Shown piece by piece: positions 7,293-17,651 of a DNA stretch of 47,295 bases. Origin of the DNA: Candidatus Woesearchaeota archaeon (GTDB lineage Archaea > Nanobdellota > Nanobdellia > Woesearchaeales > B29-G15); contig JAFCCU010000009.1 of the NCBI GenBank assembly GCA_017610005.1, positions 1 through 47,295 on the forward strand, in the 5' to 3' direction. Below the pieces are notes generated by a model. The model did no database searches, was not told the DNA's origin, and saw only the letters and a list, made by a program, of their open reading frames with translations. Each line of letters begins with the position of its first letter. Position 1 is the stretch's first letter. The position numbers were made by a program, and so were the translations under genes.

Positions 7293-8525
7293 TTACTCAA
7301 TTAACCCATATCCAATAAGTCTCCACCTATTGGCAACCATCCTAGAAATAGTAACGCGAGCGCCAGAAGGGGCACATACTGGTAGCTTTAGTTTACAAAC
7401 AAGTCTATCCTTAGAAAGTTCAATAATTTGCCCTACAGTTGCTGAAGTGTTAACATTAAGCATTAACCATTCCATCTGCTTCAGTGGTTCAACAACCAAC
7501 TTGTCTTTAGCACCAACAACTCTTTTTAGTAAATGAGGTACAAGGGTTAGATTATAGTGGATTGGAGGTAACTTTCCAGGGAGTCCAGCAACTGAACCTG
7601 CTAATTTATCACTTGCAACAAGACTTGGATCAAGGTTAGTTGCAAGACCAAGTGAGCCACCAGGCGCAATGTCTTTAACATCTTCCCCGCCTGCCCTAAT
7701 GCTTTTAATCTTTGTTTGAATAGGTTTAAATGTTACTCTTCCTTCTTTTTCAATCTTTCTTCCAGGGGCAATTTCAATTAACTCTCCTACTTTTAACTTC
7801 CCTGTAATTAATCCTCCACCTAAAACTCCTCCAATAAGTTTTGTTGGGTTTGTGCCAGGTTTATTAATATCAAAAGAACGAGCTACTAAAAACTCAAAAT
7901 CCTTTTTTGGATCTCTTTTTGGAGTAGGGATTGTTTTTTCAATAGCTTCAATTAAGTAACCAATATTGATTCCAAATTGGGCTGAAATAGGAATTATTGG
8001 TGCATCTTCAAAATGAGATAACTCAAGTAATTTTTTTATTTGATTATAGTTTTCAAGTGCTTTTTCTTCAGAAACTAAGTCTATTTTATTTTGCACAACA
8101 ACGATATTTTTTACACCAATTATTTTTAGTGCCATTAAATGTTCCCTTGTTTGAGGTTGTGGGCATTTTTCACTAGCTGCAACAAGCAATATTGCGCCAT
8201 CAATAATTGTTGCACCTGAAAGCATTGTTGCCATTAAACTCTCGTGGCCAGGAGCGTCTACAAAAGAAACTTTTCTTAGAACTTTTGTTTTTGATTTACA
8301 CTTTAAACATTTTTCTTTAACAGTATAAGCATCAGTTCCCTTACATTTAGGACACTTTCTAAGAATTGTATCAGCATAACCAAGTCTTATTGTAATTCCA
8401 CGTTTAAGCTCTTCAGAATGGGTATCAGTCCACTTTCCAGAAAGTCTTTCAGTAAGAGTTGTTTTACCATGATCCACATGTCCAAATAGACCGATTGTGG
8501 CTTCAGGTAAAATAATTTCTTTCAC
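7293..8525 (-). CDS. eif2g: Translation initiation factor aIF2 gamma subunit
   Basis: A 410-residue GTPase, the core subunit of archaeal initiation factor 2, which binds initiator Met-tRNA. Visible motifs: G1 GHVDHGKT (15-22), a Cys4 zinc knuckle (CPKC at 58-61, CLKC at 73-76), G3 DAPGH (90-94), G4 NKID near residue 147, then elongation-factor-type beta-barrel domains II and III. Length is standard. It overlaps the upstream eS6 gene by four bases, a common archaeal pairing that implies co-transcription of two translation genes. Confidence 0.96.
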   Translation of the reverse strand: MKEIILPEATIGLFGHVDHGKTTLTERLSGKWTDTHSEELKRGITIRLGYADTILRKCPKCKGTDAYTVKEKCLKCKSKTKVLRKVSFVDAPGHESLMATMLSGATIIDGAILLVAASEKCPQPQTREHLMALKIIGVKNIVVVQNKIDLVSEEKALENYNQIKKLLELSHFEDAPIIPISAQFGINIGYLIEAIEKTIPTPKRDPKKDFEFLVARSFDINKPGTNPTKLIGGVLGGGLITGKLKVGELIEIAPGRKIEKEGRVTFKPIQTKIKSIRAGGEDVKDIAPGGSLGLATNLDPSLVASDKLAGSVAGLPGKLPPIHYNLTLVPHLLKRVVGAKDKLVVEPLKQMEWLMLNVNTSATVGQIIELSKDRLVCKLKLPVCAPSGARVTISRMVANRWRLIGYGLIE

Positions 8526-8917
8526 TCTTTTGCTCCCTCTACTTCTTCTGCTGGAGCTAAGTCTGCTTTACCTTGTTTTAAGACTTTAAGATTTATTTGG
8601 GAAGTTTTTAAGTGGATAGTGTTGCCTGCAACAGTCTTTTTTATTCTAATTCCCTTATCTAAATTTTTAATTCCAATACTGTTTGGTGCAAGAATCCTCT
8701 TTCGAGTTGGTCCCATTGCATCTCTTCTCATTGGAAAACCGCAAAAGTCACTTCCTCCTGTTATTTCAAATTCATAGCCAGTTAAACTAAACTCTTCGCC
8801 TTTAACTTTATCACCAATTTTCTTACCCAAGAATGGTTTTGCCTCTGCATCTTTTACAACACGTTGATATGATTTTCCATCCTTTGGATTTCCTATAACT
8901 AATTTGAATTCAGCCAT
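8522..8917 (-). CDS. rps6e: 30S ribosomal protein eS6
   Basis: A 131-residue archaeal S6e protein. The family signature is clear: FKLVIGNPKDGKSYQ at the N terminus, FLGKKIGDKVKGEEF, YEFEITGGSDFCGFPMRRD at about residues 48-66 and RKRIL. The C-terminal 20 residues are acidic/Ala-rich (PAEEVEGAKE), a lineage-variable tail. A GAGGGTGA ribosome-binding sequence precedes the ATG. The aIF2-gamma gene follows with a four-base overlap. Confidence 0.95.
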   Translation of the reverse strand: MAEFKLVIGNPKDGKSYQRVVKDAEAKPFLGKKIGDKVKGEEFSLTGYEFEITGGSDFCGFPMRRDAMGPTRKRILAPNSIGIKNLDKGIRIKKTVAGNTIHLKTSQINLKVLKQGKADLAPAEEVEGAKE

Positions 8918-8972
8918 TATGATTCACCCTCTCTCTTGAAGTTTGTTAATCATTTAAAAATGTTCCTGTAAT

Positions 8973-10856
<1,884 letters not shown>

Positions 10857-10948
10857 TTAATTCTTTCCTCTATTTTTGATTAAAATCTTTAATTAAAATT
10901 GGGCTAGATTTAGGACCCTTTTCTACACATAAAATGTATATTTATTTC

Positions 10949-10960
10949 TTTATATAACTT
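10949..10960 (-). promoter_or_regulatory. TATA box for gyrB
   Basis: On the minus strand AAGTTATATAAAG lies about 95 bases upstream of the gyrB ATG; an AGAGGAAAG ribosome-binding sequence sits just before the start, so this gene likely has a real 5' leader. Confidence 0.45.
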
Positions 10961-10998
10961 TCGGTATTTTCTCGACGGAAGAGATATTGATTTAGAAA

Positions 10999-11010
10999 GG
11001 TTTAAAAAGG
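10999..11010 (+). promoter_or_regulatory. TATA box for EamA transporter
   Basis: GGTTTAAAAAGG lies about 25 bases upstream of the ATG at 11030, the spacing expected of a leaderless archaeal transcript. Confidence 0.55.
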
Positions 11011-11029
11011 GAGAAAATCTTGGAATAAT

Positions 11030-11890
11030 ATGAAGTTAAAAGGAGTGATATTCTTATTAATATCTTCAATTGCTTATTCTGGGTTTTTAATTTTTAATAA
11101 ATTAGCATTAAACGGAGGTTTTGAGCCTTTTTCTTTTGCATTTATGATGGTTACACTCTTACTTATTTTCTCAATTCCATTTTACTGGAAAGATCGAAAA
11201 AAATTCAAAGAAATGACTAAACAAGAATGGCTTTATGTTGCCTTAATCGGCGTAATTGCATCAGGGATAGTTCACCTTATGTTTATTTTTGGCCAAAAAT
11301 ATACAAATGCCACAAATGCAGGATTTATTTCAACCTTATCAGCCCCATTTACTGCAATTTTTGCAATATTTATGATTAAAGAAAGACTTTCAATAAAACG
11401 GTGGTTCTTGGGACTAGTTGGTCTTTTAGGAATTATTGTATTAGCTTCAAATTTACAATTTACAAGTTTAACTTTGGGAGATTGGTTAATAATCTTGGCA
11501 ATGGTATTTGTGGGTTTTACAAATGTCTTAGCAAAAATGGCAACTAAACGCTTGTCAGGCCTTTTTATTAATGCGCTAAGAAATCTCTTTGGATTTGTAT
11601 TTATATTTTTAATAGCCATATTTATGGGCAAGGTCCATAGTGTATCTGTTGCCCCAGTTTATTGGTTTTATCTTGCAATGAGCGCGATATTAACTTACAC
11701 TTTCTTGGCTTTCTTTTACTGGGGAATTGAACATACTTCTCCAACCATTGCAACAGTGATTTGCTTAAGTATAGCAGTTTTTACTAGTATTTTCGCAATT
11801 GCCTTTTTGGGAGAATCATTAACCATTATTCAATGGATTGGGGGGAGTATTGGGATATTGGCAATTATTGGGTTTGTAATAATTAAATAA
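11030..11890 (+). CDS. EamA/DMT family transporter
   Basis: A 286-residue integral membrane protein with about ten hydrophobic helices arranged as two five-helix repeats, as in the drug/metabolite transporter superfamily. Typical pieces are KLALNGGFEPFSFAFMMVT after helix 1, the segment TNATNAGFISTLSAPFTAIF at about residues 89-108 and IGGSIGILAIIGFVI at the end. Substrate cannot be inferred. It has its own TATA box and ends one base before the convergent RimK-type gene. Confidence 0.88.
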   Translation: MKLKGVIFLLISSIAYSGFLIFNKLALNGGFEPFSFAFMMVTLLLIFSIPFYWKDRKKFKEMTKQEWLYVALIGVIASGIVHLMFIFGQKYTNATNAGFISTLSAPFTAIFAIFMIKERLSIKRWFLGLVGLLGIIVLASNLQFTSLTLGDWLIILAMVFVGFTNVLAKMATKRLSGLFINALRNLFGFVFIFLIAIFMGKVHSVSVAPVYWFYLAMSAILTYTFLAFFYWGIEHTSPTIATVICLSIAVFTSIFAIAFLGESLTIIQWIGGSIGILAIIGFVIIK

Positions 11891-13372
11891 TCATTTTTTT
11901 AGAAATCTCTTAAAACTAATTTCGCCATCTTTAAACTTAATATCTACTTCTTCTCCGTTTAGTAGGCCAGTTTTATGAAGAATTAAGTCAGGCACTACAA
12001 TACTGCTTCCCCTCAAGGTAAGGTTGGTGATGATGCTGTGGATTTCTTTGCCTTCTTTACTATTTAGACCAAGTTCTTCAAAAAGTTTATTTGAGCCATT
12101 TTCGCTGGATTCGGCGTGCAAAGAAGCGGTTTTTTTATAAAGAAACTCTGCTATTTTTTCAGCTACATTAATCTTTGTTGCTTTGGTAATCCCTTGAAGG
12201 CCTGGAGAAATATTAGCTTCAATTACAAGCGGACCTTTGGGGCCAACAAGAAGGTCAATTGCACATATATCTGCCTTTAATACCTGGGCAGTACGAACAC
12301 ATAATGCTTGAGTTTTTTCGTCAAGTAAAATTTTTTCACCAATCCCTCCTGCGTGAATGTTTGATCTTACTTCTTCTGATCCTGCTTTTCTCACCATTGC
12401 TGCTATAACTTTATTCCCAAGAACTATTGCTCTAACATCTTCTCCTCCTGTGTCAATGTATTCTTGGATAATAAAAGGTTGCTTTAGTGAATCTAATGCG
12501 TCAAGGATTGTATTAGCTGAAGTAAATGAATCTGCAAACATGACTCCTCTCCCTTGGGTTCCTTTTGGGAACTTTAAAATTATTGGGTAATTCAAAGTTT
12601 TTAGAAGCTTTTTTGCGGCGTCTCTTGATGCTGCAAAGTAAGTTGCAGGCATAGGAATATTATTTTCTTGAAGAATTAAATGGGTACTTAATTTATCATG
12701 AATTGTTGCAAAACTTGATGGGTGAAATGGGATGTATGAATCTTTATATAAAAATCTTGAAATAGTTTCAAGTACTTGCACATATCTAAATGAACCTTTT
12801 AAAAATATACAGTCATACTGAGGGATTGGTTTTCCTTCATAAAGAATTAATGGGCTTTTTGAATCTAAACGTACCTCAACATGAGCTAAATTTAGATTAT
12901 CAACAACTTTAAAATATTTAGTCATCTCTTCGATTGTCCAAAGAGAACTTGTACTTCCAAGTGAGACTACTGCTGCTCTTAAATTGCTTTTTGGAGGTTC
13001 TCTATTCACAAATTGTTCGGGTTTTTTTGTAGGGTCTACAATAAACCCTTGAGATTGAATAATATCTTTTCCAATTAACATAGGATATTTCAAATTGTGT
13101 CGATCTTTTATATTCGCTTCAATTTCAAATGCCATGCTTCTAAGAATTATTTCGCATCTAATAACTGGCCTTACAGAGGAACCGTGTGAAGATTTTACTT
13201 TGTGAGTGTCAACTATTGGGCCTAAGCCTAAGTCCATTGCCAAAGTTTCGTCTATTGAAGAATTATCTGCACCAGTATCAACTTTTGCAAGCACTTCCCT
13301 GATGCTTCCATCCTTAGTCTTAAGCCCGACTTTTTCAATAAGTCCTAAGGATTCATTTCTTTTCTTTACCAT
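11891..13372 (-). CDS. RimB-type aspartyl protease / RimK-type ATP-grasp ligase / AbrB-like fusion
   Basis: A 493-residue three-part protein. Residues 1-115 resemble the RimB retropepsin-like (ATP-dependent zinc protease) family: AKVDTGADNSSID carries the catalytic-type DTGA, and MLIGKDII follows. Residues about 125-400 are a RimK-type ATP-grasp ligase: ILKFPKGTQGRGVMFADS, FIIQEYID, then the metal-binding VIEANISPGLQGI. Residues about 425-493 (LTLRGSSIVVPDLILHKTGL) look like an AbrB/SpoVT swapped-hairpin. RimK enzymes ligate amino acids such as glutamate onto proteins or small molecules, and RimB trims poly-glutamate. The fusion suggests processing of its own ligation product. Confidence 0.82.
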   Translation of the reverse strand: MVKKRNESLGLIEKVGLKTKDGSIREVLAKVDTGADNSSIDETLAMDLGLGPIVDTHKVKSSHGSSVRPVIRCEIILRSMAFEIEANIKDRHNLKYPMLIGKDIIQSQGFIVDPTKKPEQFVNREPPKSNLRAAVVSLGSTSSLWTIEEMTKYFKVVDNLNLAHVEVRLDSKSPLILYEGKPIPQYDCIFLKGSFRYVQVLETISRFLYKDSYIPFHPSSFATIHDKLSTHLILQENNIPMPATYFAASRDAAKKLLKTLNYPIILKFPKGTQGRGVMFADSFTSANTILDALDSLKQPFIIQEYIDTGGEDVRAIVLGNKVIAAMVRKAGSEEVRSNIHAGGIGEKILLDEKTQALCVRTAQVLKADICAIDLLVGPKGPLVIEANISPGLQGITKATKINVAEKIAEFLYKKTASLHAESSENGSNKLFEELGLNSKEGKEIHSIITNLTLRGSSIVVPDLILHKTGLLNGEEVDIKFKDGEISFKRFLKK

Positions 13373-13528
13373 TTGAATTGTTAAGGTTTGAAGACAAACT
13401 GTTCTAATCCCTGTGCCTCATTTATGATTTATTCAGAGATCAACTGTTCGTAACCTCTGCCCATATCTTTTGGGTCCAGAGACAAACTCATTATCATTCG
13501 AAGTCTCTGTACCCATTCGTTTTACTCA

Positions 13529-13614
13529 TGGGTCCAGAGGGGCTCGAACCCACGACCTTTCGGTTTCTTCTGGAATATTAAGAGCCGAACGCTCTACCAC
13601 TAAGCTATGGACCC
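13529..13614 (-). tRNA. tRNA-Lys (CTT anticodon) with 14-base intron
   Basis: Read on the minus strand from 13614: acceptor GGGTCCA pairs with TGGACCC, D-stem GCTT/GAGC, anticodon stem TTCGG/CCGAA, T-arm GTGGG-TTCGAGC-CCCTC (one T-T mismatch), discriminator A. The anticodon loop is CTCTTA, 14 extra bases, then A: an intron at the canonical 37/38 position. The loop matches tRNA-Lys. The intron ends CCAGAAGAA, which can pair weakly with the loop as a relaxed bulge-helix-bulge. A minus-strand TATA-like ACTTTATAAC lies just upstream (about 13641-13650). Confidence 0.85.
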
Positions 13615-13656
13615 GCAAAGTTAGGCAATATTTTAACCCAGTTATAAAGTTTTTGC

Positions 13657-13989
13657 CTAAATTAAGTGCAATTTTGATGCAACCTTGTCAATTTCCTCGT
13701 CAGAGGCAGGTCCAATGCCTAGGCAAGTTATTGTTGGTTTTGAAAAAAATGTTCTCCCTGCATCTTTTATCAATGCGTGAGGCAATTTTTTTGAGATTTT
13801 TATGTACTCTTTTAACTCTTCAAGATCATTAACTTTTAAGACAACTTTCTTAGCACCCCCCATTCTCCACCCTTCTAATACCGAAGGTTTTGCATCAAGG
13901 GCAGCTTCTAAAGATGCGTGAGCCACTTGCCCTGCAAGTTTCCCTTTTGGCATTTTAAGGTCAATTCTAACAAGGATTGCTTGTTTCAT
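13657..13989 (-). CDS. pth2: Peptidyl-tRNA hydrolase Pth2
   Basis: A 110-residue archaeal/eukaryotic-type Pth2, which releases peptides from peptidyl-tRNA. The family signature is complete: KQAILVRIDLKMPKGKLAGQ with the catalytic Lys/Gly loop, VAHASLEAAL at about residues 22-31, then KKVVLKVNDLEEL, LPHALIKDAGRTFF and the C-terminal CLGIGPASDEEIDKV. Length is typical. It shares strand with the adjacent tRNA-Lys gene and lies 43 bases upstream of it. Confidence 0.95.
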   Translation of the reverse strand: MKQAILVRIDLKMPKGKLAGQVAHASLEAALDAKPSVLEGWRMGGAKKVVLKVNDLEELKEYIKISKKLPHALIKDAGRTFFSKPTITCLGIGPASDEEIDKVASKLHLI

Positions 13990-14032
13990 TAAGCCTCAAA
14001 AATAAGCGGATGTATAAAAATGTTTTCAAAAA

Positions 14033-14044
14033 ATATTTATAATG
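14033..14044 (+). promoter_or_regulatory. TATA box for GNAT gene
   Basis: TATTTATAATGC lies about 25 bases before the ATG at 14064, with no obvious ribosome-binding sequence; leaderless start likely. Confidence 0.5.
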
Positions 14045-14063
14045 CAAGTTTCAGAATTGTTAT

Positions 14064-14465
14064 ATGCAAGTTTCAAGAGCTACAGAGTCAGATTTAAAAC
14101 AAGTACAAGCAATTTCTAATGATTCTTTAAAAAGCCCACATTCAATAGAGTATTTTAGGAAAAGACTTAGTGATTTTTTCTATTGTTTGCGTGATGGAGA
14201 CATAGTCTATGGATTTATAATTGTAAAAAACAATAATATAGACTTGTTAGCTGTTGATAAATCAGAAAGGGGCAAAGGTTACGGAAAAGTAATAGTTGAG
14301 ATGGTTGCAGATGAATTTGAAAATTTAACATTAAAAGTAAGAGAATCAAATGTTCCTGCAAGAAAATTATACAAAAGGGCAGGATTCTTGGAAGTTGGGT
14401 TTTCAGAAAAAAAATACAAAAATGGAGAGCGTGGCGTAATTTATAAAAAAGAAAAAAATAAATAG
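14064..14465 (+). CDS. GNAT family N-acetyltransferase
   Basis: A 133-residue GCN5-related acetyltransferase. The acetyl-CoA-binding motif A appears as LLAVDKSERGKGYGKVIVE at about residues 69-87 (R/Q-x-x-G-x-G type). Motif B with NVPARKLYKRAGFLEVGF, at about residues 105-122, is the classic RimI-like end. The N terminus MQVSRATESDLKQV matches the family start. Substrate is unknown; it may act on protein N termini or a small amine. It begins a pair with the next gene, 21 bases downstream on the same strand. Confidence 0.88.
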   Translation: MQVSRATESDLKQVQAISNDSLKSPHSIEYFRKRLSDFFYCLRDGDIVYGFIIVKNNNIDLLAVDKSERGKGYGKVIVEMVADEFENLTLKVRESNVPARKLYKRAGFLEVGFSEKKYKNGERGVIYKKEKNK

Positions 14466-14486
14466 GCTAAGGAAATTTAATTCTAG

Positions 14487-15506
14487 ATGGATAGAAGTTT
14501 CTTAAAAGGCTTTACTGTGTACAGAAATGGTACTGATCCAGTTTTTGTTGCGCCACATTGTGGGCCTTCTTTTGAAACTCCAACAATTAGAGATGATAAT
14601 TCTGATACTGTTGCAAGTAAATGCTGGTTAAAGACAGGTGGAACTTTAGTTTTTTCTAACATGACTAGAAAAAGGATTTGGGGAATTGATTTAAATCGTG
14701 ATCCTCCGAGCAAGGAACTTGCATTAAAGATGTATCCAGAATTTATGGCAGATAAAAACAGAGAAAAATTAAAGAGATTTCGAAGTAAATATGCATTTGT
14801 TGCAAGAAACTCCGCAGATTATTTAGAACGATTAAAGATTTACGAAACATTTTGGGGGACAGTTGGTAACTTGGGATCAGTAATAATCTTGGTTCATAGG
14901 AAATTCGCAAGATTAAAAAATTATCCTAGTTTAATGGATATTATCACTTTTGAAGGAAAAGGTGTTGATATGGAAACAATTAAGGGAATTGTTGAACAGA
15001 TAAATAAGAAATACGGTAAAAAATTTAAAAGTGTTGCTAATGATTACAAAAAATACGTGATGCTTGAATCAAGAAGAATTGTTGATAGGATAACAAGGAT
15101 TTATAATGAGTTTTCTCTTGGGAAGATGGATGCAGAGTACAGAATGTTTATTGAACAAGATCTTAATGCTATAAAGAGATTTGCAGAAAAGTCTGCTCAA
15201 GAAGAATTAACAAATAATTTTAATAAAAAAACTTTTTTGGCTGCCGCAAAAAGTGCTTTAAAAGCGAAAGTAACTCCGGAAATAACTCTGGAGAATTTCT
15301 TTAAGGGCAGAAAAGCATTGTCAGTTAAACAAAAATTTTTCAACAAGCAATTTTTAATAATTGAAGCTGAAGTAAATGCATTTTTTGGGTATTGGCACCC
15401 TGGGCTTGCAGCAGATATAATTGTTGATATTGTAACAATGTTAAGAGGGGCCAAACTGTATAAGAACTTAGGCATTAAACAGACAAGAATGGAAGATTTT
15501 CTTTAG
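14487..15506 (+). CDS. N-formylglutamate amidohydrolase-like protein
   Basis: A 339-residue protein whose N-terminal third resembles the N-formylglutamate amidohydrolase/HutG2 fold of metal-dependent hydrolases. VAPHCGPSFETP (about residues 22-33) matches the PHSG-type metal-ligand strand. IWGIDLNRDPP (about 70-80) matches the conserved DLNR segment. The remaining 250 residues are helical and charged without a recognised family, making it longer than typical enzymes of about 260. No signal peptide. The assignment rests on two motifs and is moderate; the substrate is not known. It ends four bases into the convergent regulator gene. Confidence 0.6.
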   Translation: MDRSFLKGFTVYRNGTDPVFVAPHCGPSFETPTIRDDNSDTVASKCWLKTGGTLVFSNMTRKRIWGIDLNRDPPSKELALKMYPEFMADKNREKLKRFRSKYAFVARNSADYLERLKIYETFWGTVGNLGSVIILVHRKFARLKNYPSLMDIITFEGKGVDMETIKGIVEQINKKYGKKFKSVANDYKKYVMLESRRIVDRITRIYNEFSLGKMDAEYRMFIEQDLNAIKRFAEKSAQEELTNNFNKKTFLAAAKSALKAKVTPEITLENFFKGRKALSVKQKFFNKQFLIIEAEVNAFFGYWHPGLAADIIVDIVTMLRGAKLYKNLGIKQTRMEDFL

Positions 15507-15976
15507 AATAATTCTTTTAATTCTTCTTTTAAGTTTATTTTAGATTCTTTAGAGGTTACAACTCCTTTTTCTTGAAGTCTTTTTATGACTCTGTGAACCT
15601 TAACTCTTGTAAGGCCGGTTGATTTTGCAATTTTTGCTTGAGTTAAGTCTTCTTTAAGCAGTAACTTAACAATTTTTCTTTCGTCACTTGGCAAAAATTG
15701 GAGGGTTAACTCAGCATTTTTTACAGTTTGTTTTTTTTCTTCAATAAATTTGGTTGATAAAATATAGTAAACTATTGTACCTATAAAAAATCCTAAAGAA
15801 GCAAGTAAGATTCCTATGACTGGAATGGGGATTGGAGAGTTACAAGTTGCTCCATGATCAATGTGATCACTAATATAAAAAACACTAAATGCAACGATAA
15901 AAAGAAATAATGCTAGAACAGATGTAATTAGCAAAACATTTCGAAATATATTTGAGCTCTCGTCAGAGCGTTTCAT
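15503..15976 (-). CDS. Membrane-anchored winged-helix regulator, HGATC loop
   Basis: A 157-residue protein with two N-terminal membrane helices (about residues 16-38 and 50-72) joined by a short loop containing DHIDHGATCNSPIP, then a C-terminal MarR-like winged helix: LPSDERKIVKLLLKEDLTQ, AKIAKSTGLTRVKVHRVIKR and LQEKGVV. The architecture and the HG[AT][TS]C loop recur in the regulator at 41060-41530 beside copper genes, suggesting a paralogous family of transmembrane sensors. The ATG at 15976 is chosen over 15988 because the TATA box lies only 10 bases from the latter. It diverges from the thioredoxin-DsbD/lipoate operon, its likely target. Confidence 0.8.
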   Translation of the reverse strand: MKRSDESSNIFRNVLLITSVLALFLFIVAFSVFYISDHIDHGATCNSPIPIPVIGILLASLGFFIGTIVYYILSTKFIEEKKQTVKNAELTLQFLPSDERKIVKLLLKEDLTQAKIAKSTGLTRVKVHRVIKRLQEKGVVTSKESKINLKEELKELF

Positions 15977-15980
15977 TTTT

Positions 15981-16007
15981 TGAAACATAGCTTTATATAT
16001 TGTTTCA
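15981..16007. promoter_or_regulatory. Divergent promoter with inverted repeat
   Basis: TGAAACA at 15981-15987 and TGTTTCA at 16001-16007 form a perfect seven-base inverted repeat around CTTTATATAT, a TATA element readable in both directions between the regulator and the DsbD operon. It is a plausible operator. The half-site TGAAAC recurs as a tight palindrome in the copper locus at 41527-41542. Confidence 0.5.
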
Positions 16008-16038
16008 CTTTCTGTTTATATATTTTTGGTGGTTTATC

Positions 16039-17265
16039 ATGAAAAAATTATGGATATTGGGATTATTGCTTTTATTAATGGTTGTGCCAGTATTGGCTGA
16101 GGAATCAATTACTCTTAGTTTATTTTATGGGGACGGTTGCCCCCATTGTGCAGCTGAAAAGGTTTTTTTAGATAAGCTAGTTGACTCTGGCAAATATCCA
16201 AATTTAGAAATTGAATACTTTGAAATATATAATGATGCAGAGAATCGAGAGCTTTTTGCACAAAGGGCAAATCAATCAAGTGTTAAGGTTCAAGGAGTTC
16301 CAACTACTTTTATTAAAGATGAAGTAATTGTGGGATATCACACAGATGAGTCCACTGGGCAAAAGATAGTAAATGCAATTGAAGCATGCATTGCAGAAGA
16401 GTGTGAAGAAGCAATTCCTGATGATGATACTTGTATTGCAGATGTTCCAATATTTGGAGAGGTTAATCTTTGTACAGCATCTCTTCCAGCACTAACAATA
16501 ACACTTGGTGCATTTGATGGATTTAATCCATGCGCTTTTTTTGTATTATTATTTTTATTAAGCATTTTAATCCACGCAAAATCTAGATCAAGAATGTTAA
16601 TTGTGGGTATCACATTTGTCATATTTTCTGGGCTTATTTATTTTATGTTTATGGCTGCGTGGTTTCATTTCTTTTTAATAGCAGGGAATAAATGGTTAAT
16701 AACTGCAATTGCAGGTTTAGTATCTGTTATTATTGCATTAGTTAATATTAAGGATTTTTTCTTTTTTAAAAAAGGAATTTCATTAACTCTAAGCGATAAA
16801 TCAAAGAAAAAATTATTCTCAAGAATGCGTGGAGTTATTGCTTCTCCTTCTTTAGGGAAGATGATTCTTGCAGCAGTAGCCCTGGCAATATTTGCTAATC
16901 TTTACGAGTTACTATGTACTGTCGGTCTTCCAATGGTATTTACCAGGGCATTAACTTTAAGGGAATTACCCCAAATATCTTATTATTTATATTTAGTATT
17001 ATACAACGTAGTTTATGTAATACCTTTATTTGTGATTGTTATGTTTTTTACAGTCACACTTGGAGCCAAGAAACTTTCAATTGAACAAGGTCAAACACTA
17101 AAATTGATGTCTGGCTTAATGATGCTTGGGCTTGGAAGTGTTTTATTATTCAACCCAGAATTACTAAACAATTTCTTTATTGCAATAGAATTAATTGTTG
17201 GAGCAATTGGTTTAGCAATAATCGTTGCAATAATTAAGAAAGGGATTGGGAGGCAGAAAAAATGA
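16039..17265 (+). CDS. Thioredoxin-like domain fused to DsbD/CcdA-type membrane protein
   Basis: A 408-residue protein. Residues 1-20 are a signal peptide (VPVLAEES). Residues about 24-125 are a thioredoxin/glutaredoxin-like domain with active site CPHC (34-37) and GVPTTF near 86. Residues about 155-400 contain six or more helices of the CcdA/DsbD type, with one Cys in FNPCAFF and another in ELLCTVGLP, the expected pair for transmembrane electron transfer. It should carry reducing power across the membrane to an outward-facing thioredoxin domain. A GGTGG ribosome-binding site precedes the ATG. The stop overlaps the H-protein start by ATGA, coupling it to lipoate genes. Confidence 0.85.
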   Translation: MKKLWILGLLLLLMVVPVLAEESITLSLFYGDGCPHCAAEKVFLDKLVDSGKYPNLEIEYFEIYNDAENRELFAQRANQSSVKVQGVPTTFIKDEVIVGYHTDESTGQKIVNAIEACIAEECEEAIPDDDTCIADVPIFGEVNLCTASLPALTITLGAFDGFNPCAFFVLLFLLSILIHAKSRSRMLIVGITFVIFSGLIYFMFMAAWFHFFLIAGNKWLITAIAGLVSVIIALVNIKDFFFFKKGISLTLSDKSKKKLFSRMRGVIASPSLGKMILAAVALAIFANLYELLCTVGLPMVFTRALTLRELPQISYYLYLVLYNVVYVIPLFVIVMFFTVTLGAKKLSIEQGQTLKLMSGLMMLGLGSVLLFNPELLNNFFIAIELIVGAIGLAIIVAIIKKGIGRQKK

Positions 17266-17651
17266 ATGAATTAATGCCATCAGATAGGTTATACAATACC
17301 AATTATTCTTGGATTAAGATAAGTGAGGGTATTGCAGTAATTGGAGTAACTAAAGTATTTGTAACTTCTGTCAAGGAATTTGTATTTATTGATCTTCCAA
17401 AGTTAGGAGAAATAAAGAAAGGAGATACTTATGTTTCTCTTGAGTCAGTTAAATGGTCAGGCCATCTTGGATCCCCATTAACCGGAGAAATAATTGAAGT
17501 TAATGATCCTCTTTTTGATGATCCAGAAAAACTTAATGCAGATCCTTATGTTAACTGGATTATGAAATTAAAACTTTCAAATTCAGAAGAAACAAAAGAG
17601 CTTTTTGATGCAGATACTGCAATAGCTAAAAGCACATGTCAAGTTCACTAA
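17262..17651 (+). CDS. gcvH: Glycine cleavage H-like lipoyl carrier protein
   Basis: A 129-residue lipoyl-domain protein of the GcvH family. The acceptor lysine lies in VSLESVKWSGHLGSPLTGEI at about residues 58-77, where the usual form is ESVKA. NADPYVNWIMKLKL near residues 92-105 matches the conserved NxxPY..GW end. No genes for the P, T or L proteins of the glycine cleavage system are in the window. It overlaps the DsbD-like gene by four bases and lipA by 16, so the immediate partners are a transmembrane thiol protein and the lipoylation enzymes. H-like proteins can serve as lipoate carriers in other pathways. Confidence 0.88.
   Translation: MNELMPSDRLYNTNYSWIKISEGIAVIGVTKVFVTSVKEFVFIDLPKLGEIKKGDTYVSLESVKWSGHLGSPLTGEIIEVNDPLFDDPEKLNADPYVNWIMKLKLSNSEETKELFDADTAIAKSTCQVH

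Noticed and set aside
13470-13832. Plus-strand frame of 120 codons across tRNA-Lys and Pth2
   Set aside because: It is antisense to a confident tRNA and to pth2, with no family resemblance.
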